A DNA stretch of 30,429 nucleotides from an uncultured Veillonella sp. (GTDB lineage: Bacteria; Bacillota; Negativicutes; Veillonellales; Veillonellaceae), in NCBI RefSeq assembly GCF_900545205.1, contig NZ_UQYC01000014.1, forward strand, positions 1-30,429, written 5' to 3'. The translations under genes were made by a program, and so were the position numbers. Positions 7,163-15,504 of the stretch are shown here, one piece after another; position 1 is the first letter of the stretch, and every line of letters begins with the position of its first letter. The notes beneath the pieces were generated by a model. It ran no database searches and was not told where the DNA came from. It saw only the letters and a program-made list of their open reading frames with translations.

Positions 7163-8506
7163 ATGCAACAATTTACATTAGAAGAAAAAAATGAAGTTCT
7201 AGAGAACCCATTTATCCATATTCACAGAAAACTTGATGTTCTATTAAACATAGGCAAATTACTTATGGAATGTGGTGCAGATACAAATCGAATTATTGAA
7301 GAGATGTTAAAAGCTGCCACATTTATGGGTATTCCTCATAATTACTTAAATATTCATATTTCATATACTACCATCATGGTAAATCTATTACACAAAGAAC
7401 GGTCCATAACGGTGTTCAGAAAAACACCGGTGCACGTTCCTAATATGGCCATGATTAATGCCGTATCTAAACTTACATGGCGTGCCTTTGAACGACATTA
7501 CTCGCTCACTACCTATGAACAACTCATTTCAAAATTAGATTCTACCATTCCTGTATATCCTGATTGGGTAAAGGGTATTGCATGTGCTCTAGGTTCTGCA
7601 GGGCTCGCATTTCTATATAGTGGTGATATAATAGCCTTCATAGTAACAATTATATGCTCTCTCATTGGCTATTTCACACGAACGCTAGCCGTACGCTTTG
7701 GTTGTAATGAATATGTAGGTATTGCATTAGGTGGATTTGCCGCTATGGTTTCTGCCTACGGCTTCTATTCACATATTGAACAAGACTCGTTAGTTTATGT
7801 TCTCGTATGCTGCACCTTATTTATGATTCCAGGGGTACCGCTTATTAATGCCGTCATTGATACAATAAACAATCATATCCTATCGGGTATTACAGGAGCC
7901 ATTAGAACAATTCTCATCGTAGGTAGTATGACCTTAGGTATGGCCATGGCCTTATACTTTAGTCCAATGCCGGCCTTTAGTTTTGTAGATATTAAACCTC
8001 ATGTACTATCTATTGAACAGATTATAGGTTCTTTTATGGCCGCTGCCTCATTCGCTGTTTTATTTAATGCTCCTGTACGCCTCTTGCTCTCAATCGGTAT
8101 CGGCGGTGTATTATGTGTATTTATTCGTAATTTACTAGCTGTTGAATTGGGCTTCTCTATTGCTGGGGCCACCTTTGTAGGGGCAGCCGTGATGAGTATT
8201 ATTTATGTAAAAGTTTCTACCTGGCTTAAAACATCTAGTACGATTATTATCGTGCCGTCTGCTATCGCATTAATGCCAGGGATTCTATATTATCGTTTTC
8301 TATTCGATATTCTTCACATCAATGCACTCAATGAATCTGGACTTGTTTATATGGTGCAGAATGGTGTAACAGGTATTTTAACAATCGTTGGCATCGCTGT
8401 AGGCGTAGCCATACCGAATGTATTAGCACAGAAATATTTAAAATCACTTAAGGAACGACGCATACAAGAATATTTAGCAACCCGTCACATCCATGATGGA
8501 CAATAA
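7163..8506 (+). CDS. Threonine/serine exporter family protein (ThrE-like, two-domain)
   Basis: Predicted inner-membrane exporter of threonine and serine. The 447 residues combine both ThrE domains: an N-terminal cytosolic part (about 1-130) with the family motif GKLLMECGADTNRIIEEM, a first hydrophobic helical block (about 135-260) containing IPGVPLINA (222-230), and a second block (about 290-435) with VPSAIALMPGILYY. Roughly ten hydrophobic segments can be seen. In many Firmicutes these two domains are separate genes; here they are fused as in Corynebacterium ThrE. GGGGAG precedes the ATG. It is the only plus-strand gene among the first 28.8 kb, divergent from birA and convergent with ftsH. 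The substrate is inferred from the family. Confidence 0.88.
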   Translation: MQQFTLEEKNEVLENPFIHIHRKLDVLLNIGKLLMECGADTNRIIEEMLKAATFMGIPHNYLNIHISYTTIMVNLLHKERSITVFRKTPVHVPNMAMINAVSKLTWRAFERHYSLTTYEQLISKLDSTIPVYPDWVKGIACALGSAGLAFLYSGDIIAFIVTIICSLIGYFTRTLAVRFGCNEYVGIALGGFAAMVSAYGFYSHIEQDSLVYVLVCCTLFMIPGVPLINAVIDTINNHILSGITGAIRTILIVGSMTLGMAMALYFSPMPAFSFVDIKPHVLSIEQIIGSFMAAASFAVLFNAPVRLLLSIGIGGVLCVFIRNLLAVELGFSIAGATFVGAAVMSIIYVKVSTWLKTSSTIIIVPSAIALMPGILYYRFLFDILHINALNESGLVYMVQNGVTGILTIVGIAVGVAIPNVLAQKYLKSLKERRIQEYLATRHIHDGQ

Positions 8507-8540
8507 AAAAGAGCTGGTCTCCAAGGAGATCAGCTCTTTT
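8507..8540. terminator. Bidirectional terminator between thrE-like gene and ftsH
   Basis: A 16-bp stem (8507-8522 with 8525-8540, one G-T pair, 2-nt spacer) starts with an A-run and ends with a T-run, so it can terminate from both sides. It lies at the end of the exporter gene and 16 nt beyond the ftsH stop. Confidence 0.92.
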
Positions 8541-8556
8541 ATTTGGACAGTATCCA

Positions 8557-10485
8557 TTATTTAATTTCATTAGAAGGTGTTTCACTAGGAGCTTCCACTG
8601 TAGAAGTGTGCTCATTAGCTTCAACAACCTCTGGTACTACAATACCTGCCGCTTCTAACGTAGCTTTAGGTTCCTCTGTTTCAGGGGCTTTCGTTGTACC
8701 ATATTTGTAAAGATTATCTACTGCTTTTGCATCGATTGTTTCTTCTTCTAATAAGGCATTCGCCATATCATGTAAGAATTTCTCGTTATCGCTAAGAAGT
8801 TTTGTTACATCTTTATAAGCATCTTCAACAATACGATGAATTTCAGTATCGATTTTTGCAGCAATTTCTTCACTGTAGTTGCGTTCATGGCCAAGGTTTT
8901 TCCCCAAGAATACTTGTTCTTGTTGTTCACCAAATACGATAGGACCAAGCTCATCGCTCATGCCCCAACGCGTTACCATGGCGCGCGCTGTATTCGTTAC
9001 ACTTTGAAGGTCACCAGAAGCACCTGTACTGATTTCATCCAAAATCAAAGCCTCTGCCACACGACCGCCAAGGGCTACGCGAATATCCGCTAATAATTGA
9101 GATTTTGTTTTGTAGTTTTGTTCCTCTGTAGGAAGCATCATAGTGTAACCACCTGCTGCACCACGAGGAATGATTGTTACCTTATGAACAGGATCTGCAT
9201 GAGGCAACAAATGTGCCACAATAGCATGACCAGATTCATGGTACGCTGTTAACTTGCGATCCTTATCACTCACAATGTGACTGCGGCGTTCAGGACCCAT
9301 GCTAACCTTTTCACTAGCTTCTTCAACTTCAGCCATAGTGATTACTTTTTTGTTAAGACGAGCCGCTAATAAAGCCGCTTCATTTAACAAGTTACTTAAG
9401 TCGGCACCAGTAAAGCCTGGTGTTTTCTTCGCAATTGTTTTCAAGTCTACATCGTCAGCCAACGGCTTGTTACGAGCGTGAACTTTTAAGATTGCTTCAC
9501 GACCGCGTAAGTCTGGACGACCTACGATAACTTGACGGTCAAAACGACCTGGACGCAAGAGCGCTGGGTCAAGAATATCTGGGCGGTTTGTAGCTGCGAT
9601 AGTAATAATACCTTCGTTAGCACCGAAGCCATCCATTTCAACGAGCAATTGGTTCAATGTTTGTTCACGTTCATCGTGACCACCACCAAGACCTGAGCCA
9701 CGTTGCCGACCAACCGCATCAATTTCGTCGATGAAGATGATACATGGCGCATTCTTTTTCGCTTGTGTGAAAAGATCACGTACACGAGATGCACCAACAC
9801 CTACGAACATTTCTACGAAGTCAGAACCAGAAATCGTAAAGAATGGTACCCCTGCTTCACCAGCAACGGCTTTAGCAAGCAATGTTTTACCTGTACCTGG
9901 AGGTCCCGCTAACAATACGCCTTTCGGAATTTTAGCACCGATAGCTGTAAATTTGCCTGGGTCCTTCAAGAATTCTACTACTTCTTCTAATTCTTGTTTT
10001 GCTTCTTCCGCACCTGCTACATCTTTGAAGCTAACCTTAACATTACCTTCTCCCATCAATTTAGCACGGCTTTTACCGAAGTTCATCACTCGGCCACCGC
10101 CACCTTGAGTTTGCTGCATAATGAAGAAGAATAACACTACCAAGATGATAATAGGAATAGCAGAACCTAAAAGGCTCATCCACCAAGCTGGTTGCTCAGG
10201 TGGGGCTGCTGTAATTTCAACGCCATTATCTTGTAATGTTTTAATTAATGTTTCATCAGTTGGCGCATAAGAATTGAATTCTGTTCCATTTTTTAGTTTA
10301 CCTTTAATACCATGATCATTGGTAATCGTTACGGACTCAACCTTTTTCTGTTGTACTTGTTGAATAAATCCTGTGTAGCTTAATTCAGATTTATTCGCAC
10401 TTTGACCAGAGAAAGCGTCAATGGCGATAACGAAAGCGGCAATGATAAGTAAATAAAGGACGATATTTTTTGTAAATCGACCCAA
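8557..10485 (-). CDS. ftsH: ATP-dependent zinc metalloprotease FtsH
   Basis: Membrane-anchored AAA+ protease that degrades misfolded membrane proteins and selected regulators. Order in 642 residues: transmembrane helix 1 (about 7-24), a small extracytoplasmic domain, helix 2 (about 108-124), AAA domain with Walker A GPPGTGKT (194-201), Walker B IIFIDEID (249-256) and arginine fingers in RPGRFDR, then the M41 protease domain with zinc site HESGH (416-420). The C-terminal tail is low-complexity and acidic. The start codon is TTG at 10485, chosen because AAGGGG lies 7-8 nt upstream and the protein begins MGRFTKN. It follows hpt, as in B. subtilis (tilS-hpt-ftsH). Confidence 0.97.
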   Translation of the reverse strand: MGRFTKNIVLYLLIIAAFVIAIDAFSGQSANKSELSYTGFIQQVQQKKVESVTITNDHGIKGKLKNGTEFNSYAPTDETLIKTLQDNGVEITAAPPEQPAWWMSLLGSAIPIIILVVLFFFIMQQTQGGGGRVMNFGKSRAKLMGEGNVKVSFKDVAGAEEAKQELEEVVEFLKDPGKFTAIGAKIPKGVLLAGPPGTGKTLLAKAVAGEAGVPFFTISGSDFVEMFVGVGASRVRDLFTQAKKNAPCIIFIDEIDAVGRQRGSGLGGGHDEREQTLNQLLVEMDGFGANEGIITIAATNRPDILDPALLRPGRFDRQVIVGRPDLRGREAILKVHARNKPLADDVDLKTIAKKTPGFTGADLSNLLNEAALLAARLNKKVITMAEVEEASEKVSMGPERRSHIVSDKDRKLTAYHESGHAIVAHLLPHADPVHKVTIIPRGAAGGYTMMLPTEEQNYKTKSQLLADIRVALGGRVAEALILDEISTGASGDLQSVTNTARAMVTRWGMSDELGPIVFGEQQEQVFLGKNLGHERNYSEEIAAKIDTEIHRIVEDAYKDVTKLLSDNEKFLHDMANALLEEETIDAKAVDNLYKYGTTKAPETEEPKATLEAAGIVVPEVVEANEHTSTVEAPSETPSNEIK

Positions 10486-10530
10486 AAGATTACCCCTTTC
10501 AATAATAATTTTTAGTTGTATAAACGAATT

Positions 10531-10567
10531 GAGTACATCTCATTGAGAGATGCACTCATATATTATA
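10531..10567 (-). promoter_or_regulatory. ftsH leader: -10-like element and hairpin
   Basis: A TATAAT (10562-10567, minus strand) lies just behind the hpt stop but has no clear -35. It is followed by an 11-bp hairpin with one mismatch (10531-10541 with 10547-10557). No strong T-run follows, so this is not a convincing terminator; it may mark a separate ftsH promoter and structured leader. Confidence 0.35.
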
Positions 10568-10575
10568 TCATATTT

Positions 10576-11121
10576 TTAATTTTGATACATTTCTTCCTTC
10601 AAAATACCGATATATGGTAAATGACGATATTTTTCAGCGTAGTCTAAACCATAACCAATAACAAAGTAATCAGGAATAATAAAGCCTACATAGTCAACAT
10701 TTACATCCATCTTACGGCGATCTGGTTTATTCAACAACGCTGCAAGGCGCACACTTTTAGCCCCACGAGCATGTAAATTTTCTAATAAGTAATGTAATGT
10801 TGTACCAGTGTCTACGATATCTTCAACAACGAGTACATGCTTACCCTCTACAGAGCGATCCAAATCTTTTAAAATTCGAACTACCCCTGTACTTGTTGTG
10901 CCGCTACCATAGCTAGAGCAAGAAATAAAGTCAAAACTTACATCTACACTATCATCGATAGCGCGTGCTAAGTCTGTAAAGAAAACGACAGCTCCCTTTA
11001 ATACCCCTACAAGCACGACAGATTCATTTTTATAGTCTTCGCTAATTGCTTTACCCAACTCTGCTACACGAGCTTGTAATTGTTCCGCTGTATATAAAAT
11101 CTCTTTTGCATCTTGATGCAT
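10576..11121 (-). CDS. hpt: Hypoxanthine phosphoribosyltransferase
   Basis: Salvages hypoxanthine and guanine to IMP and GMP with PRPP. The 181 residues are typical. The PRPP-binding loop VLVVEDIVDTGTTL lies at 96-109, and LVGVLKGAVVFFTDLARAI (37-55 region) forms the pyrophosphate loop. SYGSGTTSTG is the flexible catalytic loop and the C-terminal segment holds the purine-binding lysine/aromatic region (VGFIIPDYFVIGYGLDY). GGAGG lies 8 nt before the ATG. It is 23 nt downstream of tilS and upstream of ftsH, a classical Firmicutes arrangement. Confidence 0.96.
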   Translation of the reverse strand: MHQDAKEILYTAEQLQARVAELGKAISEDYKNESVVLVGVLKGAVVFFTDLARAIDDSVDVSFDFISCSSYGSGTTSTGVVRILKDLDRSVEGKHVLVVEDIVDTGTTLHYLLENLHARGAKSVRLAALLNKPDRRKMDVNVDYVGFIIPDYFVIGYGLDYAEKYRHLPYIGILKEEMYQN

Positions 11122-11144
11122 CTATATGACCTCCACGATTCATA

Positions 11145-12143
11145 TTAATGTTCGCAATATACTTTTATTGTATCACATTGAGCGGTTACTTTTATACTTT
11201 TAATAGTGAAAGTTTTCTCTTCCCCGGTGTTAACAATATCAAGTAATTGCTCTTGATGGGCTGCATAAAGCGTTATATCAGGGTCTACCGTATTCACTAA
11301 ACGCTGCCATAAGCGCCGTTGTATTGCCAATGATTCTTGTCGTAAGGCACGGCGGGATAAGCTCACCCCATCAGCACCGATAGTCACAAGTTTTTCAAAA
11401 GCTTGTTCCGTTAAATCAGACATAACTAGTAAATCTTCATGTACGGAGTTTCCCAATCTAACAATAGCATCTACTACATTAGGGTTGATAGCTTCTAACT
11501 CAGGTATAATGCGATGCCGAATTCTATTTCGTTGGTATCGCACATCTTCATTCGTACAATCAACACAATAAGGAATCGCCTTCATCTCTAAATAAGCCAA
11601 TAAGGTTTCTTTTGTAACATCTAACAGCGGTCTAATTACAGGAGTAGAATATTCAGAGCTTACTACAGACATGCCGGCCAAACCATTTAATCCCGAACCT
11701 CTAATGATATGCGCTAGAATCGACTCTGCTTGATCATCCTTGTGATGAGCCACCGCAATATAATCATAGTTTTCAGACTGTGCAACCTTTGTAAGCCATT
11801 GATACCGTACTTGACGCCCCATAGTTTCTTCAGATGTTTTTTGTTCCTTGCTCAAGCGAGGCACATCAAATGTAGCAGAATAAAATGGTAATCCTAAATT
11901 TTCTACTTGCTGTTGGAGCCACAAAACCTCTTCCTTACTTTCAGGACGAATGCAGTGATCTACGATGGCCACACCTAGTTCATACGTTGTATGTCGATGT
12001 ATGGCAATGTCTTTCAATAGATGTAATAGAGCCATTGAATCAGGTCCACCAGAGCACGCCACTAAGATTCGACTATTTTCAGGAAATAGATTATGCGATT
12101 TTAAGGTGTGATTAACGGTTCGAACGAGTGCTTTCACATTCAC
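11145..12143 (-). CDS. tilS: tRNA(Ile)-lysidine synthase (short form)
   Basis: Converts cytidine 34 of the CAU-anticodon tRNA-Ile to lysidine, so that AUA is read as isoleucine. The PP-loop ATPase motif SGGPDS is at residues 31-36, with HHKDDQAESILAHIIRGSGLNG (shown here only as the HHKDDQAE core) and RPLLDVTKETLLAYL further on. I place the start at a GTG (12143) because GGAGG lies 9 nt upstream; an ATG at 12164 has no such site. The GTG gives 332 residues, and the gene overlaps ppx by 32 nt. Most TilS proteins are 420-480 aa: the C-terminal third domain is reduced or missing, as in the short Aquifex enzyme. Confidence 0.93.
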   Translation of the reverse strand: MNVKALVRTVNHTLKSHNLFPENSRILVACSGGPDSMALLHLLKDIAIHRHTTYELGVAIVDHCIRPESKEEVLWLQQQVENLGLPFYSATFDVPRLSKEQKTSEETMGRQVRYQWLTKVAQSENYDYIAVAHHKDDQAESILAHIIRGSGLNGLAGMSVVSSEYSTPVIRPLLDVTKETLLAYLEMKAIPYCVDCTNEDVRYQRNRIRHRIIPELEAINPNVVDAIVRLGNSVHEDLLVMSDLTEQAFEKLVTIGADGVSLSRRALRQESLAIQRRLWQRLVNTVDPDITLYAAHQEQLLDIVNTGEEKTFTIKSIKVTAQCDTIKVYCEH

Positions 12144-13008
12144 GGGCCATCGCCTCCATACCATCTTGGTCGCTCACAAATACATGAGGTACCTCATAAG
12201 CATCCATAAAGGACGTCAAAATTTCTGCACCAGCTACAATAATATCGGCACGGCCTGCAGGTAAACCTTTTACCTGTAATCGCTCCTCGCGACTCATGTA
12301 ACGCAAATTTAAAATGATGCCCTCTACTGTTTCACGACTTAATTTATGACCTTGCACCTTTGTGCCATCATAATTTTCAAGGCCTAAATCTATAGCCGCT
12401 AGCGTCGTTAATGTACCACCAATGCCAATAAATTCACCAAATTCGCCTTGAATCATCATCGGGTCCCAAAGGAATCGAGTTTCTTCCCATACCCGTTGAG
12501 GTCCTTCGTCAGACATAGATTGTAATCGCACTGCTCCCACTGGGTAAGAACGACTCCAATATACACCGTCTTTATTTCCTAAAGCGAGTTCTGTACTCCC
12601 CCCACCAATATCGATAGTCGTATAATGACGACCGTCATTCAACTGATCTCCCAAGGCACCATTAAATCCATAAATGGCCTCTTCATCACCTGATAAAATT
12701 CGCCATTCCATAGGGCAGTATTCGGTGATTCGTTCCATAAATTCAAGTCCATTTTGAGCCTCACGAACAGCGCTAGTAGCAAAACCAAAGCAATAGTCCG
12801 CACCATATTGGTCTGCCAAGTTTTTAATATCCTTAAAGGCCTGATACGATGACTCCATCGATTCAGATCGCAATGTACCATCTGCATTTCGTTGTCCCAA
12901 TCGAGTAGTCCATAACTGTTTTGGCTCATAGTGCCATATATTATTCTCATAGGTAGCCAATAATAAGCGCACTGAATTAGATCCAATATCGATAATAGCT
13001 AACTTCAT
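12112..13008 (-). CDS. Ppx/GppA-family phosphatase
   Basis: Sugar-kinase/Hsp70-fold hydrolase that removes terminal phosphate from polyphosphate or pppGpp. The 298 residues correspond to the two actin-like domains only; the C-terminal HD-like extension of E. coli Ppx/GppA is absent, as in the short exopolyphosphatases. The phosphate-1 motif IDIGSNSVRLLLA is at 5-17, FGFATSAVREAQNG near 80 with the catalytic-type glutamate, and phosphate-2 motif TIDIGGGSTEL near 130. GIGGTLTTLAA is also present. AAGGAG precedes the ATG. The gene ends inside tilS, so the pair is translationally coupled. Which substrate it prefers cannot be read from the sequence. Confidence 0.92.
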   Translation of the reverse strand: MKLAIIDIGSNSVRLLLATYENNIWHYEPKQLWTTRLGQRNADGTLRSESMESSYQAFKDIKNLADQYGADYCFGFATSAVREAQNGLEFMERITEYCPMEWRILSGDEEAIYGFNGALGDQLNDGRHYTTIDIGGGSTELALGNKDGVYWSRSYPVGAVRLQSMSDEGPQRVWEETRFLWDPMMIQGEFGEFIGIGGTLTTLAAIDLGLENYDGTKVQGHKLSRETVEGIILNLRYMSREERLQVKGLPAGRADIIVAGAEILTSFMDAYEVPHVFVSDQDGMEAMARECESTRSNR

Positions 13009-13044
13009 AACCGCTCCTTACATAATTAGTATTCCTCTAACACT

Positions 13045-13050
13045 ATTATA
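13045..13050 (-). promoter_or_regulatory. -10 element of a likely ppx-tilS-hpt promoter
   Basis: TATAAT on the minus strand, 36 nt before the ppx ATG and just after the terminator of the upstream gene. The -35 region (about 13068-13073) is poor, so this is a tentative call supported mainly by its position. Confidence 0.42.
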
Positions 13051-13074
13051 CTGTGAAAGCCTATACATAAGTAA

Positions 13075-13097
13075 AGAGATGGCTCAATGCCATCTCT
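13075..13097 (-). terminator. Intrinsic terminator after the S1-domain gene
   Basis: A perfect 9-bp stem (13075-13083 with 13089-13097, 5-nt loop) is followed on the minus strand by TTTACTT. It begins 5 nt beyond the stop codon of the S1 protein gene. The T-run is short. Confidence 0.7.
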
Positions 13098-13102
13098 CAC
13101 TA

Positions 13103-13504
13103 TTAATCTCGACGACCGCCTCGGCCTCCGCGTTTACCTTCTGTATTGCGTTTTAAATCATGCAATCGTTCATTGCTATCGCGCAAGAATGATTTCATTT
13201 TAGCTTCAAAAGCCTCTGTGCTTTGTTTAGATTGAACACGACGAGGACGTCGTTCTTCACTTGTTGTCTCTTTAGGTTGTGTCTGCCGAATAGAAAGGCC
13301 AATTTTGTTACCTTCAATAGATAAAACCTTAACCTTTACTGGATCTTCAACCTTTAATACGGTATTAATATCTTCGACATACCCATGAGCTACTTCAGAA
13401 ATATGAACTAGACCTGTTTGTTTCTCTCCTAAATCAACAAATACGCCGAACTTTGTAATACCGGATACGGTACCATCAATAATGTTACCAACTTCGATTG
13501 CCAT
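13103..13504 (-). CDS. S1 RNA-binding domain protein (YabR/GSP13-like)
   Basis: Small RNA-binding protein, expected to associate with ribosomes. The 133 residues hold one S1 (OB-fold) domain at about 1-72 (GNIIDGTVSGITKFGVFVDLG, abbreviated to its VSGITKFGVFVDLG core, then TGLVHISEV) and a basic, glycine/arginine-rich tail ending KRGGRGGRRD. B. subtilis has the equivalent gene yabR next to divIC, as here, which supports the identification. An AGGAGG lies before the ATG. The gene follows divIC by about 70 nt on the same strand and is closed by a terminator. Confidence 0.88.
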   Translation of the reverse strand: MAIEVGNIIDGTVSGITKFGVFVDLGEKQTGLVHISEVAHGYVEDINTVLKVEDPVKVKVLSIEGNKIGLSIRQTQPKETTSEERRPRRVQSKQSTEAFEAKMKSFLRDSNERLHDLKRNTEGKRGGRGGRRD

Positions 13505-13573
13505 GCAACCTCCTAATTAATGCGGAAACCTCAAACTACAAACTAATGCGAATCTAAATTATTAAAGTTGTCC

Positions 13574-13906
13574 TTATTTTACATAAGGTACTTCACCAGG
13601 TTTTACAAGGCCTAGTTCCTCTCGAGCCACCCCCTCAATGGTCTTTGGATCTTGCAACTTAGCCTTTTCCTGTTCTAATTCTTCATTTCGCTGTTTTAAT
13701 TCTTGCAATTGTTGCTCAATATGTTGTTTTTCTTGATATACAGCCACCAAGCGATAGGCTTGCCCTAACAATAGCAGCACCATAATCCCTATACCAATTC
13801 GCTTGATCCACATGAGGATAATACGTTGATCCTGCGCTTTGCGATTAGGGCGAACCCGTTTGCGCGGCCTTTTTGGACGTTGTACTTCCATAGTGTCTTG
13901 ACTCAT
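13574..13906 (-). CDS. divIC: DivIC/FtsB-type septum formation initiator
   Basis: Bitopic division protein that links late divisome components. The 110 residues show a basic cytosolic N-terminus (RPKRPRKRVRPNRK), one transmembrane helix (about 36-56), a coiled coil (about 58-86, rich in Q, E and K) and the short C-terminal motif with VAREELGLVKPGEVPYV that is typical of DivIC/FtsB. I chose the ATG at 13906 because GGGGGA lies just upstream; a TTG four codons earlier is the alternative. A possible -10 (TATAAT, 13952-13957) lies upstream. The position next to the S1 protein gene and tilS matches the B. subtilis divIC locus. Confidence 0.88.
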   Translation of the reverse strand: MSQDTMEVQRPKRPRKRVRPNRKAQDQRIILMWIKRIGIGIMVLLLLGQAYRLVAVYQEKQHIEQQLQELKQRNEELEQEKAKLQDPKTIEGVAREELGLVKPGEVPYVK

Positions 13907-14078
13907 AATGTCCCCCAAAAATATTCATCATCTGTATACTGTCATTTTTTAATTATATCATAGAACCTTGTTAGGGACTAAATAAAATTATCTATAGTTT
14001 CTGTTAGGTCTATATATTCTCTCTATATAGATATTTATTTTTTATCAATAATAGACTTATATAACAGATACGATTATC

Positions 14079-15026
14079 TTACAAAGACTCTGCTTTATGA
14101 GCGTATTCACGAATAACTGCGCAAGACTTTTTAAATAAAGCTAATTCCTCTTCGGTAAGCTTTAATTCAAATACATCTTCAATGCCATCTTTACCAATAA
14201 CCGCTGGTGTAGATGCAAAGATACCTTCTTCACCATATTGTCCGTCTAGATAGCAAGAACATGGCAATACTTTCTTTTCATCATGGAATACAGCGCGAAT
14301 TAATTCTGTAGTGGCACTGGCAATACCAAACTCAGTAGAACCTTTACCAGCCAATACATGATAACCGCCAATTTTAACATCATCTAGCACTTGTGTATGG
14401 TCAAGTGTAGGGAATCTATGAGGCAATTCTTGTTGTAATTCTACGAGTGGTTTTCCTTGTACATATACATGAGACCATGGCACCATAGCGCTACCGCCAT
14501 GTTCACCTAAGCAATAGGCTGTAATTGTACGATTACTGATATTAAAAATACGAGCCAATTCTTTTTGTAACCGCGCAGAATCTAAGGCTGTACCGCTGGA
14601 AATAATGCGTTTTGGATTCCAATTTAAATGTTTACATAAATAAGTAGCTACAACGTCGGCAGGATTAGAGATAGAAATAATAAACCCATCAAAGCCGGAC
14701 TTTTTAATTCGAGGGATAACATCCTTTAGAACCTCAATGGTATCACCAAGACTTTCTAAGCGATCTTGGTATAAATTTGGTAAAGGACCTGCACTAAATA
14801 CGAGAACATCGCAATCCCCACATTCTTCAATTGGGCCAGCTGTAGCTGTCACTTTGTGAGGAATGTAGCTAACTGCATCATTGATATCCATGGCTTGTGC
14901 CTTAGCTTTTTTCTCATCAATATCCATCATATACAATTCATCTACTTCACCTTGTAGAGCAAGAGAAAATGCTACATGAGAACCTACATGTCCAGTGCCA
15001 ATAATACCTACTTTACGTAACTTCAT
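14079..15026 (-). CDS. L-2-hydroxyacid dehydrogenase of the lactate/malate family
   Basis: NAD-dependent oxidoreductase interconverting 2-hydroxy and 2-oxo acids. The 315 residues have the Rossmann motif GTGHVG (10-15) with D35 for NAD, the NP pair (121-122), D149 and R152 of SARL, catalytic H176 in GEHGGS, and T241. The mobile substrate loop, SAGPLPNLYQDR (78-89), keeps the catalytic arginine R89 but lacks the glutamine that lactate dehydrogenases have (QKPGETR-type loop); proline or a neighbour stands there. So it may be a lactate, 2-hydroxyisocaproate or other 2-hydroxyacid enzyme. AGGAGG precedes the ATG. It stands alone, with 230 nt of AT-rich DNA upstream that holds an 11-bp palindrome. 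Confidence 0.85.
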   Translation of the reverse strand: MKLRKVGIIGTGHVGSHVAFSLALQGEVDELYMMDIDEKKAKAQAMDINDAVSYIPHKVTATAGPIEECGDCDVLVFSAGPLPNLYQDRLESLGDTIEVLKDVIPRIKKSGFDGFIISISNPADVVATYLCKHLNWNPKRIISSGTALDSARLQKELARIFNISNRTITAYCLGEHGGSAMVPWSHVYVQGKPLVELQQELPHRFPTLDHTQVLDDVKIGGYHVLAGKGSTEFGIASATTELIRAVFHDEKKVLPCSCYLDGQYGEEGIFASTPAVIGKDGIEDVFELKLTEEELALFKKSCAVIREYAHKAESL

Positions 15027-15160
15027 AAGGGCCTCCTACCTGTAGTACTAAAAGATATCTATCCTCTAATACGCTTCCACTTAAATCAACGGTTCCCAAT
15101 ATATGAACCGATAATTTTAAGCTATATTAATATACCTTAAATCTAAAATACATAAACTAT

Positions 15161-15188
15161 TATATACCTATTTTCTCATAGGTATATA
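15161..15188. promoter_or_regulatory. Perfect inverted repeat over the putative dehydrogenase promoter
   Basis: TATATACCTAT (15161-15171) and ATAGGTATATA (15178-15188) form a perfect 11-bp inverted repeat with a 6-nt centre. A minus-strand TATAAT (15159-15164) overlaps its left arm, so a regulator bound here would cover the promoter of the dehydrogenase gene. It has no T-run on either side, so it is not a terminator. Confidence 0.42.
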
Positions 15189-15210
15189 GGAAAATAGATA
15201 TAAAACAATA

Positions 15211-15243
15211 AAAAAGACTAGTATAGGAAATCCTATACTAGTC
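15211..15243 (-). terminator. Strong intrinsic terminator after the YeaQ/GlsB-family gene
   Basis: A perfect 13-bp stem (15216-15228 with 15231-15243) is followed on the minus strand by a TTTTTTATTG run. It begins 14 nt beyond the stop codon of the small membrane protein gene. Confidence 0.92.
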
Positions 15244-15257
15244 CTTACCTTATATAA

Positions 15258-15494
15258 TTAGTCTCGTCCAGTAAAGAAGCTGACTACAGCAATCACGATA
15301 ACTGCACCAACGATGGACGGAATCAATGCCATGCCCGCAAGGCTTGGACCCCATGTACCAAGCAACGCTTGGCCTACGGAAGCACCAACTAAGCCAGCAA
15401 TAACACGAAGAATAATCCCCATACTTTGCGCTTTTTTAGTAATGCGACCAGCTACAAAACCAATGAAACCGCCTACAATAATTGACCAAAGCAT
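15258..15494 (-). CDS. YeaQ/GlsB (transglycosylase-associated) family small membrane protein
   Basis: Small inner-membrane protein of the YeaQ/YmgE/GlsB group, often linked to general or envelope stress; the molecular function is not known. Its 78 residues contain three hydrophobic segments (about 2-16, 27-47 and 53-73), glycine-rich GGFIGFVAG at the start and a family-typical centre (ILRVIAGLVGASVGQALLG). AGGAGG before the ATG overlaps the TAG stop of the upstream gene, so the two are translationally coupled. A strong terminator follows. Confidence 0.85.
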   Translation of the reverse strand: MLWSIIVGGFIGFVAGRITKKAQSMGIILRVIAGLVGASVGQALLGTWGPSLAGMALIPSIVGAVIVIAVVSFFTGRD

Positions 15495-15504
15495 AATATA
15501 CCTC

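Noticed and set aside
12144..12164. ATG start for tilS at 12164
   Set aside because: There is no ribosome-binding site before it, while GGAGG lies 9 nt before the GTG at 12143.
12639..12986. Minus-strand 115-codon frame inside ppx/gppA
   Set aside because: It is a second frame of the same strand within a conserved gene with clear phosphate-binding motifs.
14009..14031. All-AT inverted repeat (TCTATATA/TATATAGA) after the dehydrogenase gene
   Set aside because: The stem is weak and no T-run follows it on the minus strand, so I do not call a terminator.
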